From NCBI RefSeq assembly GCF_038561965.1, contig NZ_CP139348.1:1488001-1552000 (forward strand): a stretch of 64,000 nucleotides of DNA, written 5' to 3'. The position numbers and the translations under genes are program-made. Positions 7,617-16,586 of this stretch are shown in pieces; position 1 is the stretch's first letter; each line of letters starts with the position of its first letter. Source of the stretch: Stutzerimonas stutzeri (lineage in GTDB: Bacteria; Pseudomonadota; Gammaproteobacteria; Pseudomonadales; Pseudomonadaceae). Below the pieces are notes generated by a model. That model was not told the DNA's origin. It ran no database searches and was given only the letters and a program-made list of their open reading frames with translations.

Positions 7617-8447
7617 TCAGTTCAGTTTGCTCAGGTACTTGCTTAGCTCCGGATGCTCGCTGCCATGGCCGTCGGCAGTCTGCCAAAGGCGACGATCGAC
7701 ACCTTGGGCGATCAGGTGCGCGACAGCGGCCTCGATCGCCGAAAGCACGCAAAGCTGCGCCGGTTCGTTGGTGGTGTAGCCGGCCTCGGCCTCGAGCAGT
7801 TCCTTGAACTCGATGAACTTGTAGACGTTGGCGCTGCGGCCGACAGAGAAGATCGTCTTGGTGGTCATCACGTTGGAAAGTACCCGGCCGCTGCGCACAT
7901 CGATGGCCCGCAGATTCACCGTGACCTGGTCGACGCGGTATTCCTGCGATACGCCGATACCGAGATAACGTGCGCCCTGGCCGCCACTGCGCACGTTGGT
8001 CTCGTACGCGACGATGGCGCCTTCCATGATGATGTTGGCCGCCAGCAGCGATGGCAGTTCGGACTGGATGTTAGGGGCTACATCCGGCTTGGCCTGCGAG
8101 GCGCGGATGATCTTGCGCTCGGTCAAAACGTTCTGCAGACCTTCGCGTTCGAGCACGACGAACCAGCCACTGGCCTGCATCGCATCGACCAGCATGCTCG
8201 CCGCGCCCTGGGTCACTGCGGTGGAGAACGAGCTGGCCGGCGTCGGCTTGTACTGGCCGGTCTGGTCGCGAAAACCGTACACCGCAGCCACCAGGGGCCC
8301 TTTCGGGCGCGGCAGTGCCAGCAGGTCCTGATAGGTCGAAGTACGTGGGGTCAGGGTTGGCGGGTGCTGGTCGGCAGACATGGGCTCGCGTACGGCGCAA
8401 CCCTGAAGTACAGCCATCATCCCTATGGCTACGAATAGGCTTCTCAT
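7617..8447 (-). CDS. csgG: Curli secretion channel lipoprotein CsgG
   Basis: 276 residues, essentially the length of E. coli CsgG (277). A lipoprotein signal peptide ends in VLQGC, giving lipidated Cys17. The mature protein shows the CsgG family core (PKGPLVAAVYGFRDQTGQYKP, split here by knowledge of the family) and the ring-forming outer-membrane domain. In the known system nine copies form the pore through which CsgA and CsgB leave the periplasm. ATG 8447 is chosen because the signal peptide starts there; the frame is open 19 codons further upstream. It follows csgF by 22 bases. Confidence 0.93.
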   Translation of the reverse strand: MRSLFVAIGMMAVLQGCAVREPMSADQHPPTLTPRTSTYQDLLALPRPKGPLVAAVYGFRDQTGQYKPTPASSFSTAVTQGAASMLVDAMQASGWFVVLEREGLQNVLTERKIIRASQAKPDVAPNIQSELPSLLAANIIMEGAIVAYETNVRSGGQGARYLGIGVSQEYRVDQVTVNLRAIDVRSGRVLSNVMTTKTIFSVGRSANVYKFIEFKELLEAEAGYTTNEPAQLCVLSAIEAAVAHLIAQGVDRRLWQTADGHGSEHPELSKYLSKLN

Positions 8448-8469
8448 GGCCTTTGTTTCTCCTTGGTGG

Positions 8470-8886
8470 TCAGTTTTGCCCGACGATGATTTCGGATATT
8501 TCACCGGTGAGGCGGTCTTTGATTTCCACGATCAGCATGCCGGCATCGCCGTTGTAGACGCGCACGATAAAGTCATCGGTGGTCAGCGTGCCGGTCTCGC
8601 CTCTGCCAACGCCGGCAAGCAGGTCACCCAGCAGGCGAGATTCCAGCTGGCTGGTGAAGCGATCCAGTGATGACTGATTGCCCAGCAGCGATGAACGGTC
8701 CAGTGCGTCGGGGTCCTTCTTCTTGTTCTGCGCCTGGGCGTTGCCCAACAGCCAGGCACCGTTGAGCGGGCTGCCACCGAAGGATGGATTGACCGGGGTG
8801 TACACCAGTTCGGTGGCGCTGGCGCCGGCACTGAGTAGCAGGCTGGCGAGCAGAGCGCCGAGGGTTTTGCGGGTGAGCTGTTTCAT
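8470..8886 (-). CDS. csgF: Curli assembly factor CsgF
   Basis: 138 residues, the same length as E. coli CsgF. A signal peptide (cleavage after ASA) is followed by the conserved N-terminal stretch TELVYTPVNPSFGG, the segment that in the known structure inserts into the CsgG pore. It helps anchor CsgB at the surface. Its ATG overlaps the csgE stop by four bases, showing translational coupling. Confidence 0.93.
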   Translation of the reverse strand: MKQLTRKTLGALLASLLLSAGASATELVYTPVNPSFGGSPLNGAWLLGNAQAQNKKKDPDALDRSSLLGNQSSLDRFTSQLESRLLGDLLAGVGRGETGTLTTDDFIVRVYNGDAGMLIVEIKDRLTGEISEIIVGQN

Positions 8887-9266
8887 AACTCGTCCTTGGC
8901 CATATCTATGTTGTCTTCGAACAGCGCTTCGATCTTGCGCCGGTTGATCTCCTGCACCACGAAGTCGGCCGCCTCGTAGGCCGGCTCCTTCATGTCCGCC
9001 ACGTTGGGCTGCAGGAAGCGGCGATACAGCGTCCGGTTCTCGTGTTCCACCCAGACCAGAACGCCCCAGCGCGCCGAGGGCCTTTCCTTGATGGCGAGGT
9101 TGAAGTCCAGGCTGCTGATGTCGTTCAGGCGCTCGCAGAAGCGGACGTAGAACTCATGACCGGAGCGGGAAACCGTGTTGTCGGTGATGAAACCCTGCAG
9201 CTCGGCTTCATCGGCGTGGGCGGACAGGCCCAACAGCAGCAGAAGCAGTGCGGCAGCGCGTATCAC
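8883..9266 (-). CDS. csgE: Curli secretion specificity factor CsgE
   Basis: 127 residues with a signal peptide (cleavage after SAHA). CsgE is a periplasmic capping and targeting factor of the CsgG pore. The conserved part includes GFITDNTVSRSGHEFYVRFC and the C-terminal VVQEINRRKIE. It overlaps csgD upstream and csgF downstream by four bases each (ATGA), so the three are almost certainly one translation-coupled message. Confidence 0.92.
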   Translation of the reverse strand: MIRAAALLLLLLGLSAHADEAELQGFITDNTVSRSGHEFYVRFCERLNDISSLDFNLAIKERPSARWGVLVWVEHENRTLYRRFLQPNVADMKEPAYEAADFVVQEINRRKIEALFEDNIDMAKDEL

Positions 9267-9913
9267 GACACCGCCTCACCGACGTGCGCCAGCACCAGCG
9301 ATGCGCCCTGGGCACGATTGCTGGCGCCGAGCTTGCGCAGGGCGTTGTGCACGTGACTCTTGATGGTGTGAATGCTCAGGTGCAGCTTTTCACCAATGGC
9401 TGCGTTGGACAGACCTTGCCCGGCGAGGGCGAGAATCTGCTTTTCACGCAGCGTCAGCTCGTCGATCACCTGATGCGCGTTGCTGAGCTGGCGATAGCGG
9501 CAGAGCAGCGTTTCCATCAGAGGCCGGGGCAACCAGTCGCCGCCAGCGAGCATGGCCTCGACGCCACGCACGAAAATGTTGCGCGGAGTAGCGCGGTAGA
9601 AGACACCGCGTATCCATGGATGCGTTTCGACCAGCCGCCGCGCCTGATCAGGCTGGGAGTTGATCAGCGCCACCGGAGCGTCGCCGAACTGCCGTAGCAG
9701 ATGCACGCATTCGTCGCGGTCAAAACTGGCGACATCGAGCAGGATCAACGCGGCATCGGCCTGTTCCGGCCTAGGTGCGAGCATATGGAGGAGGGTGCAG
9801 TCGGGGCCGTCGTGGAGATGCTGGCGCAGCGTGCTGTGGAGAAGCTTGCTGGCGGAAAGCAGCATCACGCGAGGTTGGGCGGCCTGGAAGGCCGACAAAG
9901 CTTGATCTTTCAT
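9263..9913 (-). CDS. csgD: LuxR-family curli regulator CsgD
   Basis: 216 residues. The N-terminal half resembles a degenerate response-regulator receiver; the C-terminal LuxR-type helix-turn-helix runs from ~residue 150 (LTLREKQILALAGQGLSN, then IHTIKSHVHN). CsgD activates curli genes in enteric bacteria. Two ATGs, 9919 and 9913, are possible; 9913 has AAGG at a better distance. In E. coli csgDEFG and csgBA are divergent, whereas here csgD heads a single-direction cluster that runs on to csgB and csgA. Confidence 0.85.
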   Translation of the reverse strand: MKDQALSAFQAAQPRVMLLSASKLLHSTLRQHLHDGPDCTLLHMLAPRPEQADAALILLDVASFDRDECVHLLRQFGDAPVALINSQPDQARRLVETHPWIRGVFYRATPRNIFVRGVEAMLAGGDWLPRPLMETLLCRYRQLSNAHQVIDELTLREKQILALAGQGLSNAAIGEKLHLSIHTIKSHVHNALRKLGASNRAQGASLVLAHVGEAVS

Positions 9914-9992
9914 TCGCATTTCCCTTGCTGAATGTTGATGGGAGTCCTTGATCTTTCTTACTCTTCAGGTGGCGCGTTACGGTGCGCATTTG

Positions 9993-10026
9993 AAAATAGT
10001 TCAGCTATGCGACAAAAAAAAGTCAA
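9993..10026 (-). promoter_or_regulatory. csgD: Candidate csgD promoter in an AT-rich patch
   Basis: About 80-110 bases upstream of csgD on the minus strand lie CTATTTT (9993-9999), five of seven matches to a sigma-S type -10 element, and TTGACT at 10021-10026, directly next to a run of eight T. The spacing between the two is too long for one standard promoter, so they may belong to different elements. The patch to 10040 is unusually AT-rich and may be bent DNA. No TSS data; low confidence. Confidence 0.3.
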
Positions 10027-10159
10027 AAGTAAAAATAAGTGTCAGATTGCCGACGAAGAGCTGGGGTGTTTCTGCTGGCAGCGCTTCGGTGCTGCTTTCC
10101 AGGGTCTGATTTCTGAATGAAGCCGCTCACTCGGCGTATGGCACAAGGAGATGGAAAAA

Positions 10160-10795
10160 ATGGATGACCCGCTCTTCTGGCTGGTTTTTTTTTCGGCTGC
10201 GCTGGCGCTGAATCTGTCGCCTGGGCCGGACTTGCTTTACGTGATCTCGCGAACCCTGAGTGGTGGACGCCGCATCGGCATCATTTCCGCCTGCGGCGTG
10301 TGCAGCGGGGCGCTGGTTCATGTCGCCTTCGCTGCGTTGGGGATTTCGGCAATCCTTGCCACCTCGGCGCTCGCCTTTACCGTGGTCAAGTATGTCGGCG
10401 CCGCCTATCTGCTCTACCTCGGCTATCAGGCGCTGCGGTCGGCCGGTAGCGGGACGGCGCTAGCGCCCAAGGCCGCGCCACGAACCTCGGCCTGGAAAGC
10501 CTATCGCCAGGGCGTAATGGTCGATTTGCTGAACCCCAAGGTGGCCATCTTCTTCATGGCATTCCTGCCGCAGTTCGTTCGCCCCGAGCATGGTGCGGTG
10601 CCGCTACAACTGCTGGTGCTCGGCGTGTTGGTGGTCATGGTGGCGATCATTGTCGAAAGCGCTATGGTGCTGCTGGCAGCGCGTGCCACGCAGACGCTGC
10701 GAAACAATCCGGCCGTGAGCCAGTGGCTCGACCGGGTATTGGGCTCGGTCCTTATCGCGCTTGGCATCCGCCTGGGACTGAGCGAGCGCATCTGA
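10160..10795 (+). CDS. LysE/RhtB-family amino acid exporter
   Basis: 211-residue membrane protein with about six hydrophobic segments. The N-terminus contains the family signature NLSPGPDLLYV. Such proteins export amino acids, homoserine lactones or related small molecules through the inner membrane; the substrate cannot be read here. ATG 10160 is chosen over 10151 because AAGGAG ends immediately before 10151 but lies nine bases before 10160. It stands alone, followed by a VOC protein 75 bases downstream. Confidence 0.85.
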   Translation: MDDPLFWLVFFSAALALNLSPGPDLLYVISRTLSGGRRIGIISACGVCSGALVHVAFAALGISAILATSALAFTVVKYVGAAYLLYLGYQALRSAGSGTALAPKAAPRTSAWKAYRQGVMVDLLNPKVAIFFMAFLPQFVRPEHGAVPLQLLVLGVLVVMVAIIVESAMVLLAARATQTLRNNPAVSQWLDRVLGSVLIALGIRLGLSERI

Positions 10796-10870
10796 AGGGG
10801 AATTGATCCGCCCCGTGCGGTTCTCAACAGGGGAGGGTCGCCAATCGGGCGCCCATGATGGGAGCTGCGT

Positions 10871-11326
10871 ATGTCACATCAGAGCAAGAACACCTCGGCC
10901 AGTCTGATTCCCTGCTTGCGCTATCGCGAGGTGGCCACGGCGATCGACTGGCTCTGCCAGGCCTTCGGTTTCGAGTGCCAGCGCAGGTATCAAGACGAGC
11001 AGGTAGGCATCACCCATGCGCAACTCGCCTTTGGCAACGGCATGCTGATGGTGGGGCCGGTGGTCGACTCCGAGTACGGCCGACAGCTGCGCCAGCCTGA
11101 CGAAATCGGCGGCGCGTCGACCCAGGGCATCTATGTAATCGTCAACAGCGCCGATGCCCTCTATGCACAGGCCAAAGCCGCTGGTGCGCAGATCGTCGTC
11201 GAGCTCAAGGACGAGGATTACGGCGGCCGCGGTTTCAGCTGTCGTGATATCGAAGGGCATCTGTGGAGCTTCGGCACCTACGACCCATGGGCTGATGAGG
11301 CTGCCGGGACGGTTGCCCAGGCCTGA
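10871..11326 (+). CDS. VOC (glyoxalase/bleomycin-resistance fold) family protein
   Basis: 151 residues. It shows the vicinal-oxygen-chelate pattern: an N-terminal LRYREVATAIDWL segment and a C-terminal RDIEGHLWSFG, with the Asp-Glu-Gly-His metal-site-like motif. Members include glyoxalases, dioxygenases and binding proteins; the reaction is unknown. Start at ATG 10871; an ATG at 10855 lies in another frame. Not clearly in an operon with its neighbours. Confidence 0.8.
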   Translation: MSHQSKNTSASLIPCLRYREVATAIDWLCQAFGFECQRRYQDEQVGITHAQLAFGNGMLMVGPVVDSEYGRQLRQPDEIGGASTQGIYVIVNSADALYAQAKAAGAQIVVELKDEDYGGRGFSCRDIEGHLWSFGTYDPWADEAAGTVAQA

Positions 11327-11412
11327 AGCCGCCGCGCCGACCATCGGGGGGAATGATCTCCCCGTTGCTGCTGTCACCTTAACTACGACAGCAGACATGC
11401 GGAGGAACGACG

Positions 11413-12387
11413 ATGGCCCACAGTAATCTCTACGGCGCCCTGGTGGTACTGACCGGCGCTTCCAGCGGTATCGGCCGCGCCGCTGCCCAGGCGTTTGCCC
11501 GGCAGGGCGCACGGCTGGTACTTGCTGCGCGCGACACCGAGGCGTTGGCGGAAACCGCCGATGAGTGTCGCGCGCTCGGTGGCGAGGTTCTGGTGGTGCC
11601 TACCGACGTGACCCAGAGCGACGATGTGGAAGCATTGGCCAGCGCCGCTGCGGAATTTGGTCAGGGCCGGATCGACGTGTGGATCAACAATGCCGGGATC
11701 GGTGCCGTCGGCGCGTTCGACGAGACCCCGCTGGATGCCCACGAACAGGTGGTGCAGACCGATCTGCTCGGCTATCTGCGCGGCGCGCATGTGGTGCTGC
11801 CGTACTTCAAGCAACAGCAGAGCGGTGTGCTGATCAACACCCTGTCGGTTGGCAGCTGGGTGGCGCAGCCGTTCGCGGCGGCCTATTCGGCCAGCAAGTT
11901 TGGCTTGCGCGGCTTGTCCCAGGCGTTGCGCGGTGAACTGGGCGCCTGGCCGGGCATTCACATCTGCGATGTCTATCCGGGCATCGTCGATACGCCCGGC
12001 TTTCGGGACGGCGGCAATTACGCCGGGCGCTCGTTGCAGCCGCCACCGCCGTTGCTCGATCCGCGTGAAGTGGCGAACGCCATGGTCAGCCTGGCGCTGC
12101 ATCCGCGGCATACCACTTCGGTCGGCGCGACCGCGACGCTGCTGCGGCTGGCGCACTTCCTCACGCCTGGCTTCGATCGTATCAATGGCCTGCTGACTGG
12201 CTTTGCGCTTGGCCGGGCACAGCGAGTAGCGCCTTCGTCAGGCAATCTCTTTCATCCACCGCTGGGCCAGCGGCGCATCGACGGCGGCTGGCGCTCATCG
12301 CCGGACGACGACAAGCGTTGGCTGCTGATCGGCGGCGTTGCAGCCGGGCTGATCGGCCTCGGGGTGTGCCTGGCGCGGCGTCGCTAA
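11413..12387 (+). CDS. Short-chain dehydrogenase/reductase with C-terminal membrane anchor
   Basis: 324-residue NAD(P)-dependent oxidoreductase. The cofactor loop TGASSGIG is at residues ~14-21, NNAG follows near ~94, and the catalytic YSASK lies near ~158. About 60 residues beyond the usual SDR core end in a hydrophobic stretch (LLIGGVAAGLIGLGVCL) with an Arg-rich tail, so the enzyme is probably tethered to the inner membrane by its C-terminus. The substrate is unknown. It converges on metR with nine bases between the stops. Confidence 0.85.
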   Translation: MAHSNLYGALVVLTGASSGIGRAAAQAFARQGARLVLAARDTEALAETADECRALGGEVLVVPTDVTQSDDVEALASAAAEFGQGRIDVWINNAGIGAVGAFDETPLDAHEQVVQTDLLGYLRGAHVVLPYFKQQQSGVLINTLSVGSWVAQPFAAAYSASKFGLRGLSQALRGELGAWPGIHICDVYPGIVDTPGFRDGGNYAGRSLQPPPPLLDPREVANAMVSLALHPRHTTSVGATATLLRLAHFLTPGFDRINGLLTGFALGRAQRVAPSSGNLFHPPLGQRRIDGGWRSSPDDDKRWLLIGGVAAGLIGLGVCLARRR

Positions 12388-12396
12388 GCGCGTCGC

Positions 12397-13323
12397 TCAG
12401 CGCACCTTCGGCGCGGCACTGACGCCTTCGAGCGTGGCGAAGGAGGTATCCTTGGCGGTCAGCAGGAAGTCGCGCATGAAGGGCGAGTCGAGCATGTCGG
12501 CGCGGATGCCTGCATGAAGAGTGGCGAACAGGCCTTTGTCGCCCAGTCGTTTGGCGGTGACGTAGCCACGCGAGCTGTACTCGTGCAGCGCCCAGTTCGG
12601 CAGGGAACACACGCCACGCCCCGAAGCCACCAGCTGCATCATCATCACGGTGAGTTCCGACGTTCGCACCTGTGCCGGCTCGATGTCCGCCGGCTCGAGG
12701 AAGCGGGTGAAGATATCCAGACGGTCGCGTTCGATGGGGTAGGTGATCAGCGTCTCGCTGGCCAAGTCTTCCGGGCGAATGTACGGGCGCGTGGCCAGCG
12801 TATGCTGGTTCGCCACGGCCAGCAGAGCCTCATAGGTGAACAGCGGCACGTAGGTGATACCGGGCAGCTCCAGCGGATCGGAGGTGACCACCAGATCCAG
12901 ATCGCCGCGCGCCAGAGCCGGTAGCGGGGCGAAGGAGAAGCCCGAGGCCAGATCCAGCTCGACTTCGGGCCAGGCGTCGCGGAACTGGTCGATCGTGGGC
13001 ATCAGCCACTGGAAGCAGCTGTGGCACTCGATGGCCATGTGCAGGCGTCCGGCTGTGCCGCCGGCCAACCGCGCGAGGTCACGCTCCGCGCTGCGCAGTT
13101 GCGGCAGCATCAGGTCAGCCAGTTGCAACAGGCGCAGGCCGGCACTGGTGAAGCGCACCGGACGGGTCTTGCGCACGAACAGCTGCAGGCCGACGCGTTC
13201 TTCCAGTTCCTTGAATTGATGGGAAAGTGCCGACTGCGTCAGGTGCAGACGCTCGGCTGCTTCGACGAGACTGTCGGTTTCCCGAAGTGCATGAAGCGTC
13301 TTCAGGTGACGAATTTCCAGCAT
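12397..13323 (-). CDS. metR: LysR-family activator MetR
   Basis: 308 residues. The helix-turn-helix is at residues ~18-37 (SLVEAAERLHLTQSALSHQF) and the effector domain starts near ~90. The N-terminal MLEIRHLKTLHALRETDSL is characteristic of MetR, which activates metE and related genes in response to homocysteine. The metE gene is nearby at 14227, separated only by an ExoD-like gene, supporting the name. A perfect 10-bp-arm palindrome lies about 70 bases upstream of the start and is a candidate autoregulatory site. Confidence 0.9.
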   Translation of the reverse strand: MLEIRHLKTLHALRETDSLVEAAERLHLTQSALSHQFKELEERVGLQLFVRKTRPVRFTSAGLRLLQLADLMLPQLRSAERDLARLAGGTAGRLHMAIECHSCFQWLMPTIDQFRDAWPEVELDLASGFSFAPLPALARGDLDLVVTSDPLELPGITYVPLFTYEALLAVANQHTLATRPYIRPEDLASETLITYPIERDRLDIFTRFLEPADIEPAQVRTSELTVMMMQLVASGRGVCSLPNWALHEYSSRGYVTAKRLGDKGLFATLHAGIRADMLDSPFMRDFLLTAKDTSFATLEGVSAAPKVR

Positions 13324-13392
13324 GCCGAACTACCTTGCGAGGCGGGATCATTACGGCGCTGAATGACAGGCGCGGCATCCCGGAATGGATAT

Positions 13393-13415
13393 GCGAATGA
13401 GCGGTGCTCATTCGC
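13393..13415. promoter_or_regulatory. metR: Candidate MetR operator upstream of metR
   Basis: A perfect inverted repeat with arms GCGAATGAGC and GCTCATTCGC and a three-base GGT spacer. It contains TGAGCGGTGCTCA, which has the 13-base T-N11-A frame of LysR-family sites and the TGAx-N5-xTCA layout of the enteric MetR box. Located 70-92 bases before the metR start. MetR is known to repress its own gene in enteric bacteria; binding here is inferred. Confidence 0.5.
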
Positions 13416-13474
13416 CGCAAGTGTGTCGCAGCATCTGGATACTGTCGAGCCGCTGCTATGCGCTGGTCAGCGCC

Positions 13475-14065
13475 TCATAACCAAAGCCGTGAGGCCATGT
13501 AGGCCAGGCCGCAGAAGAACAGCAGCGCGACGATGATCATCGCGCCGTCACGGGCCATCATCCCTAGACCGAGCGTGCTCAGCGCCGCACCGGCAATGGA
13601 GTTGCCGAACGGGATGAGCTCCAGCGGCGGCATGGTTGCCGCTATCGCCAGGCATAACACGGCGTTCAAGCGTGTCGCCGGGCCTTTGGTCAGGAACGTC
13701 AGCCGGCGCCGCAGCAGGCGATCGATGAAGCCGGAGATGTGGTGCAGGAAGGCGATGGCCTTGTCGTACTTGCTGCGCGAGGCGCTGCGCCTGAGCAACC
13801 ACTTGGGCAACCAGAACCGCTCCCGCCCCAGTAGCAACTGAATTGCGATCAGCGAAACCATTGCCGCGAACACGCTGGGTAGTCCGGGAATTCCAGACAG
13901 CGGTGAAAGCACCAGCAGTCCTGGAACCAGCAGCAGCGCACCGAAACTGCGCTCGTCGGTCGCTTGCAACATGCACTCGATGCTCACCGGCTGGTCGGCT
14001 TCGCCGGCCTGCTCGAGACGCTGCAGCAGGCTTTCGAGATTCTGCGGTGGCTGATCGGAGTTCAT
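13475..14065 (-). CDS. ExoD-family membrane protein
   Basis: 196 residues, matching the ExoD family (exopolysaccharide synthesis, PF06055). About 90 N-terminal residues including PVSIECMLQATDERSFGALLL lead into several hydrophobic segments. ExoD affects exopolysaccharide output in rhizobia, but its molecular function is not known. The start ATG 14065 is chosen because the conserved N-terminus begins there; the open frame extends to 14257 without support and would overlap metE. It is divergent from metE, which starts 161 bases away. Confidence 0.8.
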   Translation of the reverse strand: MNSDQPPQNLESLLQRLEQAGEADQPVSIECMLQATDERSFGALLLVPGLLVLSPLSGIPGLPSVFAAMVSLIAIQLLLGRERFWLPKWLLRRSASRSKYDKAIAFLHHISGFIDRLLRRRLTFLTKGPATRLNAVLCLAIAATMPPLELIPFGNSIAGAALSTLGLGMMARDGAMIIVALLFFCGLAYMASRLWL

Positions 14066-14156
14066 GGATGCGCCTTGTAGAAGAGATTTTCTTTTAGAGG
14101 GCTGCCAACCGGAAATGCTCCAACATGAATATTTCTGCTTTTCAAATGCAATTGAG

Positions 14157-14169
14157 TGAGTTTGTTTCA
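14157..14169 (+). promoter_or_regulatory. metE: Candidate MetR box upstream of metE
   Basis: TGAG-TTTGT-TTCA, one mismatch from the enteric MetR consensus TGAA-N5-TTCA. It lies 57 bases before the metE start in the gap shared with the divergent ExoD gene. A second TGAA at 14125 has no TTCA at the correct distance. No cobalamin-riboswitch-like sequence was seen in the gap. Confidence 0.45.
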
Positions 14170-14226
14170 TGCTGTCGAGGCGTGGACAATCATCGCATTC
14201 ATGCAGAACAACATTTGGAGTGAGTA

Positions 14227-16536
14227 ATGGCTGTAGCGCACAACCTCGGTTTTCCACGTATCGGTGCGGACCGCGAACTGAAGAAAGCCCTGGAGGCCTA
14301 TTGGAAGGGCGAGCTGGACGAGCAGGGACTGCGCCAGATTGGTCGCCAGCTGCGTGCGCAGCATTGGCAGGCCCAGGCCGACGCTGGCATCCAGTTGCTG
14401 CCGGTGGGCGACTTCGCCTGGTACGACCACGTCCTCAGCCACTCGCTGATGTTCGGCGTGGTGCCGCAGCGCTTCCGCCCGGCCGATGGCCAGCCGACGC
14501 TGGACACGCTGTTTGCCATGGCCCGTGGCGTGACCAACAGCTGCTGCGGTGGCGGTCAGGCCCAGGAGATGACCAAGTGGTTCGATACCAACTATCACTA
14601 CCTGGTGCCGGAGTTCACCGTTGACCAGCAGTTCCAGCTGTCCTGGTCGCAATTGTTCGAGGAAGTCGAGGAGGCGCAGGCGCTGGGGCATTCGATCAAG
14701 CCTGTGTTGGTCGGTCCGCTGACCTATCTCTGGTTGGGCAAGCTCAAGGGCGAAGACGCCGAGCGTTTCGACAAGCTCGACCTGCTCGAAAGACTCCTGC
14801 CGGTCTACGGCGAGGTGCTCGACCGGCTGGCGGCGCAGGGTGTCGAGTGGGTGCAGATCGACGAGCCGATCCTCGCCCTCGACCTGCCTCAGGACTGGAA
14901 AAACGCCTTCGAACGCGCCTACAACCTGCTACAGCGCGCCCCGCTGAAGAAGCTGGTCGCCACCTACTTTGGCGGATTGGAGGACAACCTCAGCCTGGCG
15001 GCGACACTGCCGGTTGATGGACTGCATATCGATCTGGTGCGTGCGCCGGAGCAGTACCCGCTGATTCTCGACTGGTTGCCGACCTACAAGGTGCTGTCGC
15101 TCGGGTTGGTCAACGGACGCAACGTCTGGCGCTGCGATCTGGACAAGGCACTGGAACTGGCACGGCATGCCGCCGAGCGTCTGGGTGACCGGCTCTGGCT
15201 GGCGCCGTCCTGCTCGCTACTGCATAGCCCGGTAGACCTCGAGCGCGAAGACCGGCTCGATCATGAACTGAAAGGCTGGCTGGCCTTTGCCGTGCAGAAG
15301 TGCGCCGAAGTGGCGACGCTGGCCCGTGCCATCGACGAGCCAGCCAATGAGGATGTAGTGATTGAGCTGGCGCGCAGCCGTGCAGTGCAGGCTGCGCGTC
15401 AGCACTCGCCACGCATTCACAAGCCGCAGGTTCAGGCGCGCCTGAGGGCCATCGGGCCACAGCACAGCCAGCGCACCTCGGTCTTCGCCGCGCGAATCGA
15501 ACAGCAGCGCGCACGGCTCGATTTGCCGGCTTTCCCAACCACGACCATCGGTTCATTCCCGCAGACGCCAGCGATCCGTCTGGCGCGGCAGGCCTACAAG
15601 CAGGGCCAGCTGTCGCTTGGCGATTACACCGAGGCGATGCAGGACGAGATCCGTCATGCGGTGGCGGTGCAGGAGCAGATCGGCCTAGACGTGCTGGTGC
15701 ATGGCGAAGCGGAGCGCAACGACATGGTCGAATACTTTGCCGAGCAGCTCGATGGCTATGCCTTCACCCGGTTCGGCTGGGTGCAGAGCTACGGCTCGCG
15801 TTGCGTGAAGCCGGCGGTGATCTACGGCGACCTCAGCCGCCCGCAGCCGATGACCGTTGACTGGATTCGCTATGCACAGCAGCAGACCGACCGGGTGATG
15901 AAGGGCATGCTCACTGGTCCGGTGACCATGCTGATGTGGTCCTTCGCTCGCGAGGACGTGTCGCGTGAGGTGCAGGCGCGGCAGCTGGCGCTGGCGATCC
16001 GCGACGAGGTCTGCGACCTGGAGGCCGCGGGCATTCGCATCATCCAGATCGACGAGGCGGCGTTCCGCGAGGGCTTGCCGCTGCGTCGCGCGCAGTGGCA
16101 GCACTATCTGGACTGGGCGGTCGAGGCGTTCCGTCTGTGCGCCAGTGGCGTGCGTGACGAGACGCAGATCCACACGCACATGTGCTACAGCGAGTTCAAC
16201 GACGTCATCGAGTCCATCGCGGCGATGGATGCCGATGTCATCACCATCGAGACCTCGCGTTCGCAGATGGAGCTGCTCGAAGCCTTCCGCGCCTTCGACT
16301 ATCCCAATGACATCGGCCCGGGGGTCTACGACATCCACTCGCCACGCGTTCCGGACACCGCAGAAATGGTGCAGCTGCTGGAGAGGGCCGCCGAGCGCAT
16401 CCCGGCCGAGCGGCTCTGGGTAAACCCGGATTGCGGGCTGAAGACCCGTGCCTGGCCGGAGACCGAGGCGGCGTTGGTGAACATGGTGGCGGCTGCCCGT
16501 CAGTTGCGCGCCTCGCGCAACGCCAAGGTGGCCTGA
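14227..16536 (+). CDS. metE: Cobalamin-independent methionine synthase MetE
   Basis: 769 residues, the normal MetE length. It transfers the methyl group of 5-methyltetrahydropteroyltriglutamate to homocysteine in the cytoplasm. The N-terminus [13 protein letters not shown] is canonical. The C-terminal catalytic barrel has the zinc ligands His651, Cys653 (HTHMC) and Cys736 (PDCGLK). GGAG lies seven bases before ATG 14227. Proximity to metR and a MetR-box-like site suggests homocysteine-responsive activation. It converges with glpD, 50 bases between the stops. Confidence 0.97.
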   Translation: MAVAHNLGFPRIGADRELKKALEAYWKGELDEQGLRQIGRQLRAQHWQAQADAGIQLLPVGDFAWYDHVLSHSLMFGVVPQRFRPADGQPTLDTLFAMARGVTNSCCGGGQAQEMTKWFDTNYHYLVPEFTVDQQFQLSWSQLFEEVEEAQALGHSIKPVLVGPLTYLWLGKLKGEDAERFDKLDLLERLLPVYGEVLDRLAAQGVEWVQIDEPILALDLPQDWKNAFERAYNLLQRAPLKKLVATYFGGLEDNLSLAATLPVDGLHIDLVRAPEQYPLILDWLPTYKVLSLGLVNGRNVWRCDLDKALELARHAAERLGDRLWLAPSCSLLHSPVDLEREDRLDHELKGWLAFAVQKCAEVATLARAIDEPANEDVVIELARSRAVQAARQHSPRIHKPQVQARLRAIGPQHSQRTSVFAARIEQQRARLDLPAFPTTTIGSFPQTPAIRLARQAYKQGQLSLGDYTEAMQDEIRHAVAVQEQIGLDVLVHGEAERNDMVEYFAEQLDGYAFTRFGWVQSYGSRCVKPAVIYGDLSRPQPMTVDWIRYAQQQTDRVMKGMLTGPVTMLMWSFAREDVSREVQARQLALAIRDEVCDLEAAGIRIIQIDEAAFREGLPLRRAQWQHYLDWAVEAFRLCASGVRDETQIHTHMCYSEFNDVIESIAAMDADVITIETSRSQMELLEAFRAFDYPNDIGPGVYDIHSPRVPDTAEMVQLLERAAERIPAERLWVNPDCGLKTRAWPETEAALVNMVAAARQLRASRNAKVA

Positions 16537-16586
16537 CGTCGGCGCTGGTGCAGCCTTACGATGCGGAGGGCTGCGCCATCGGTGCG

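Noticed and set aside
14066..14226. Cobalamin riboswitch upstream of metE
   Set aside because: Gap is too short (161 bases) and no B12-box-like sequence was seen.
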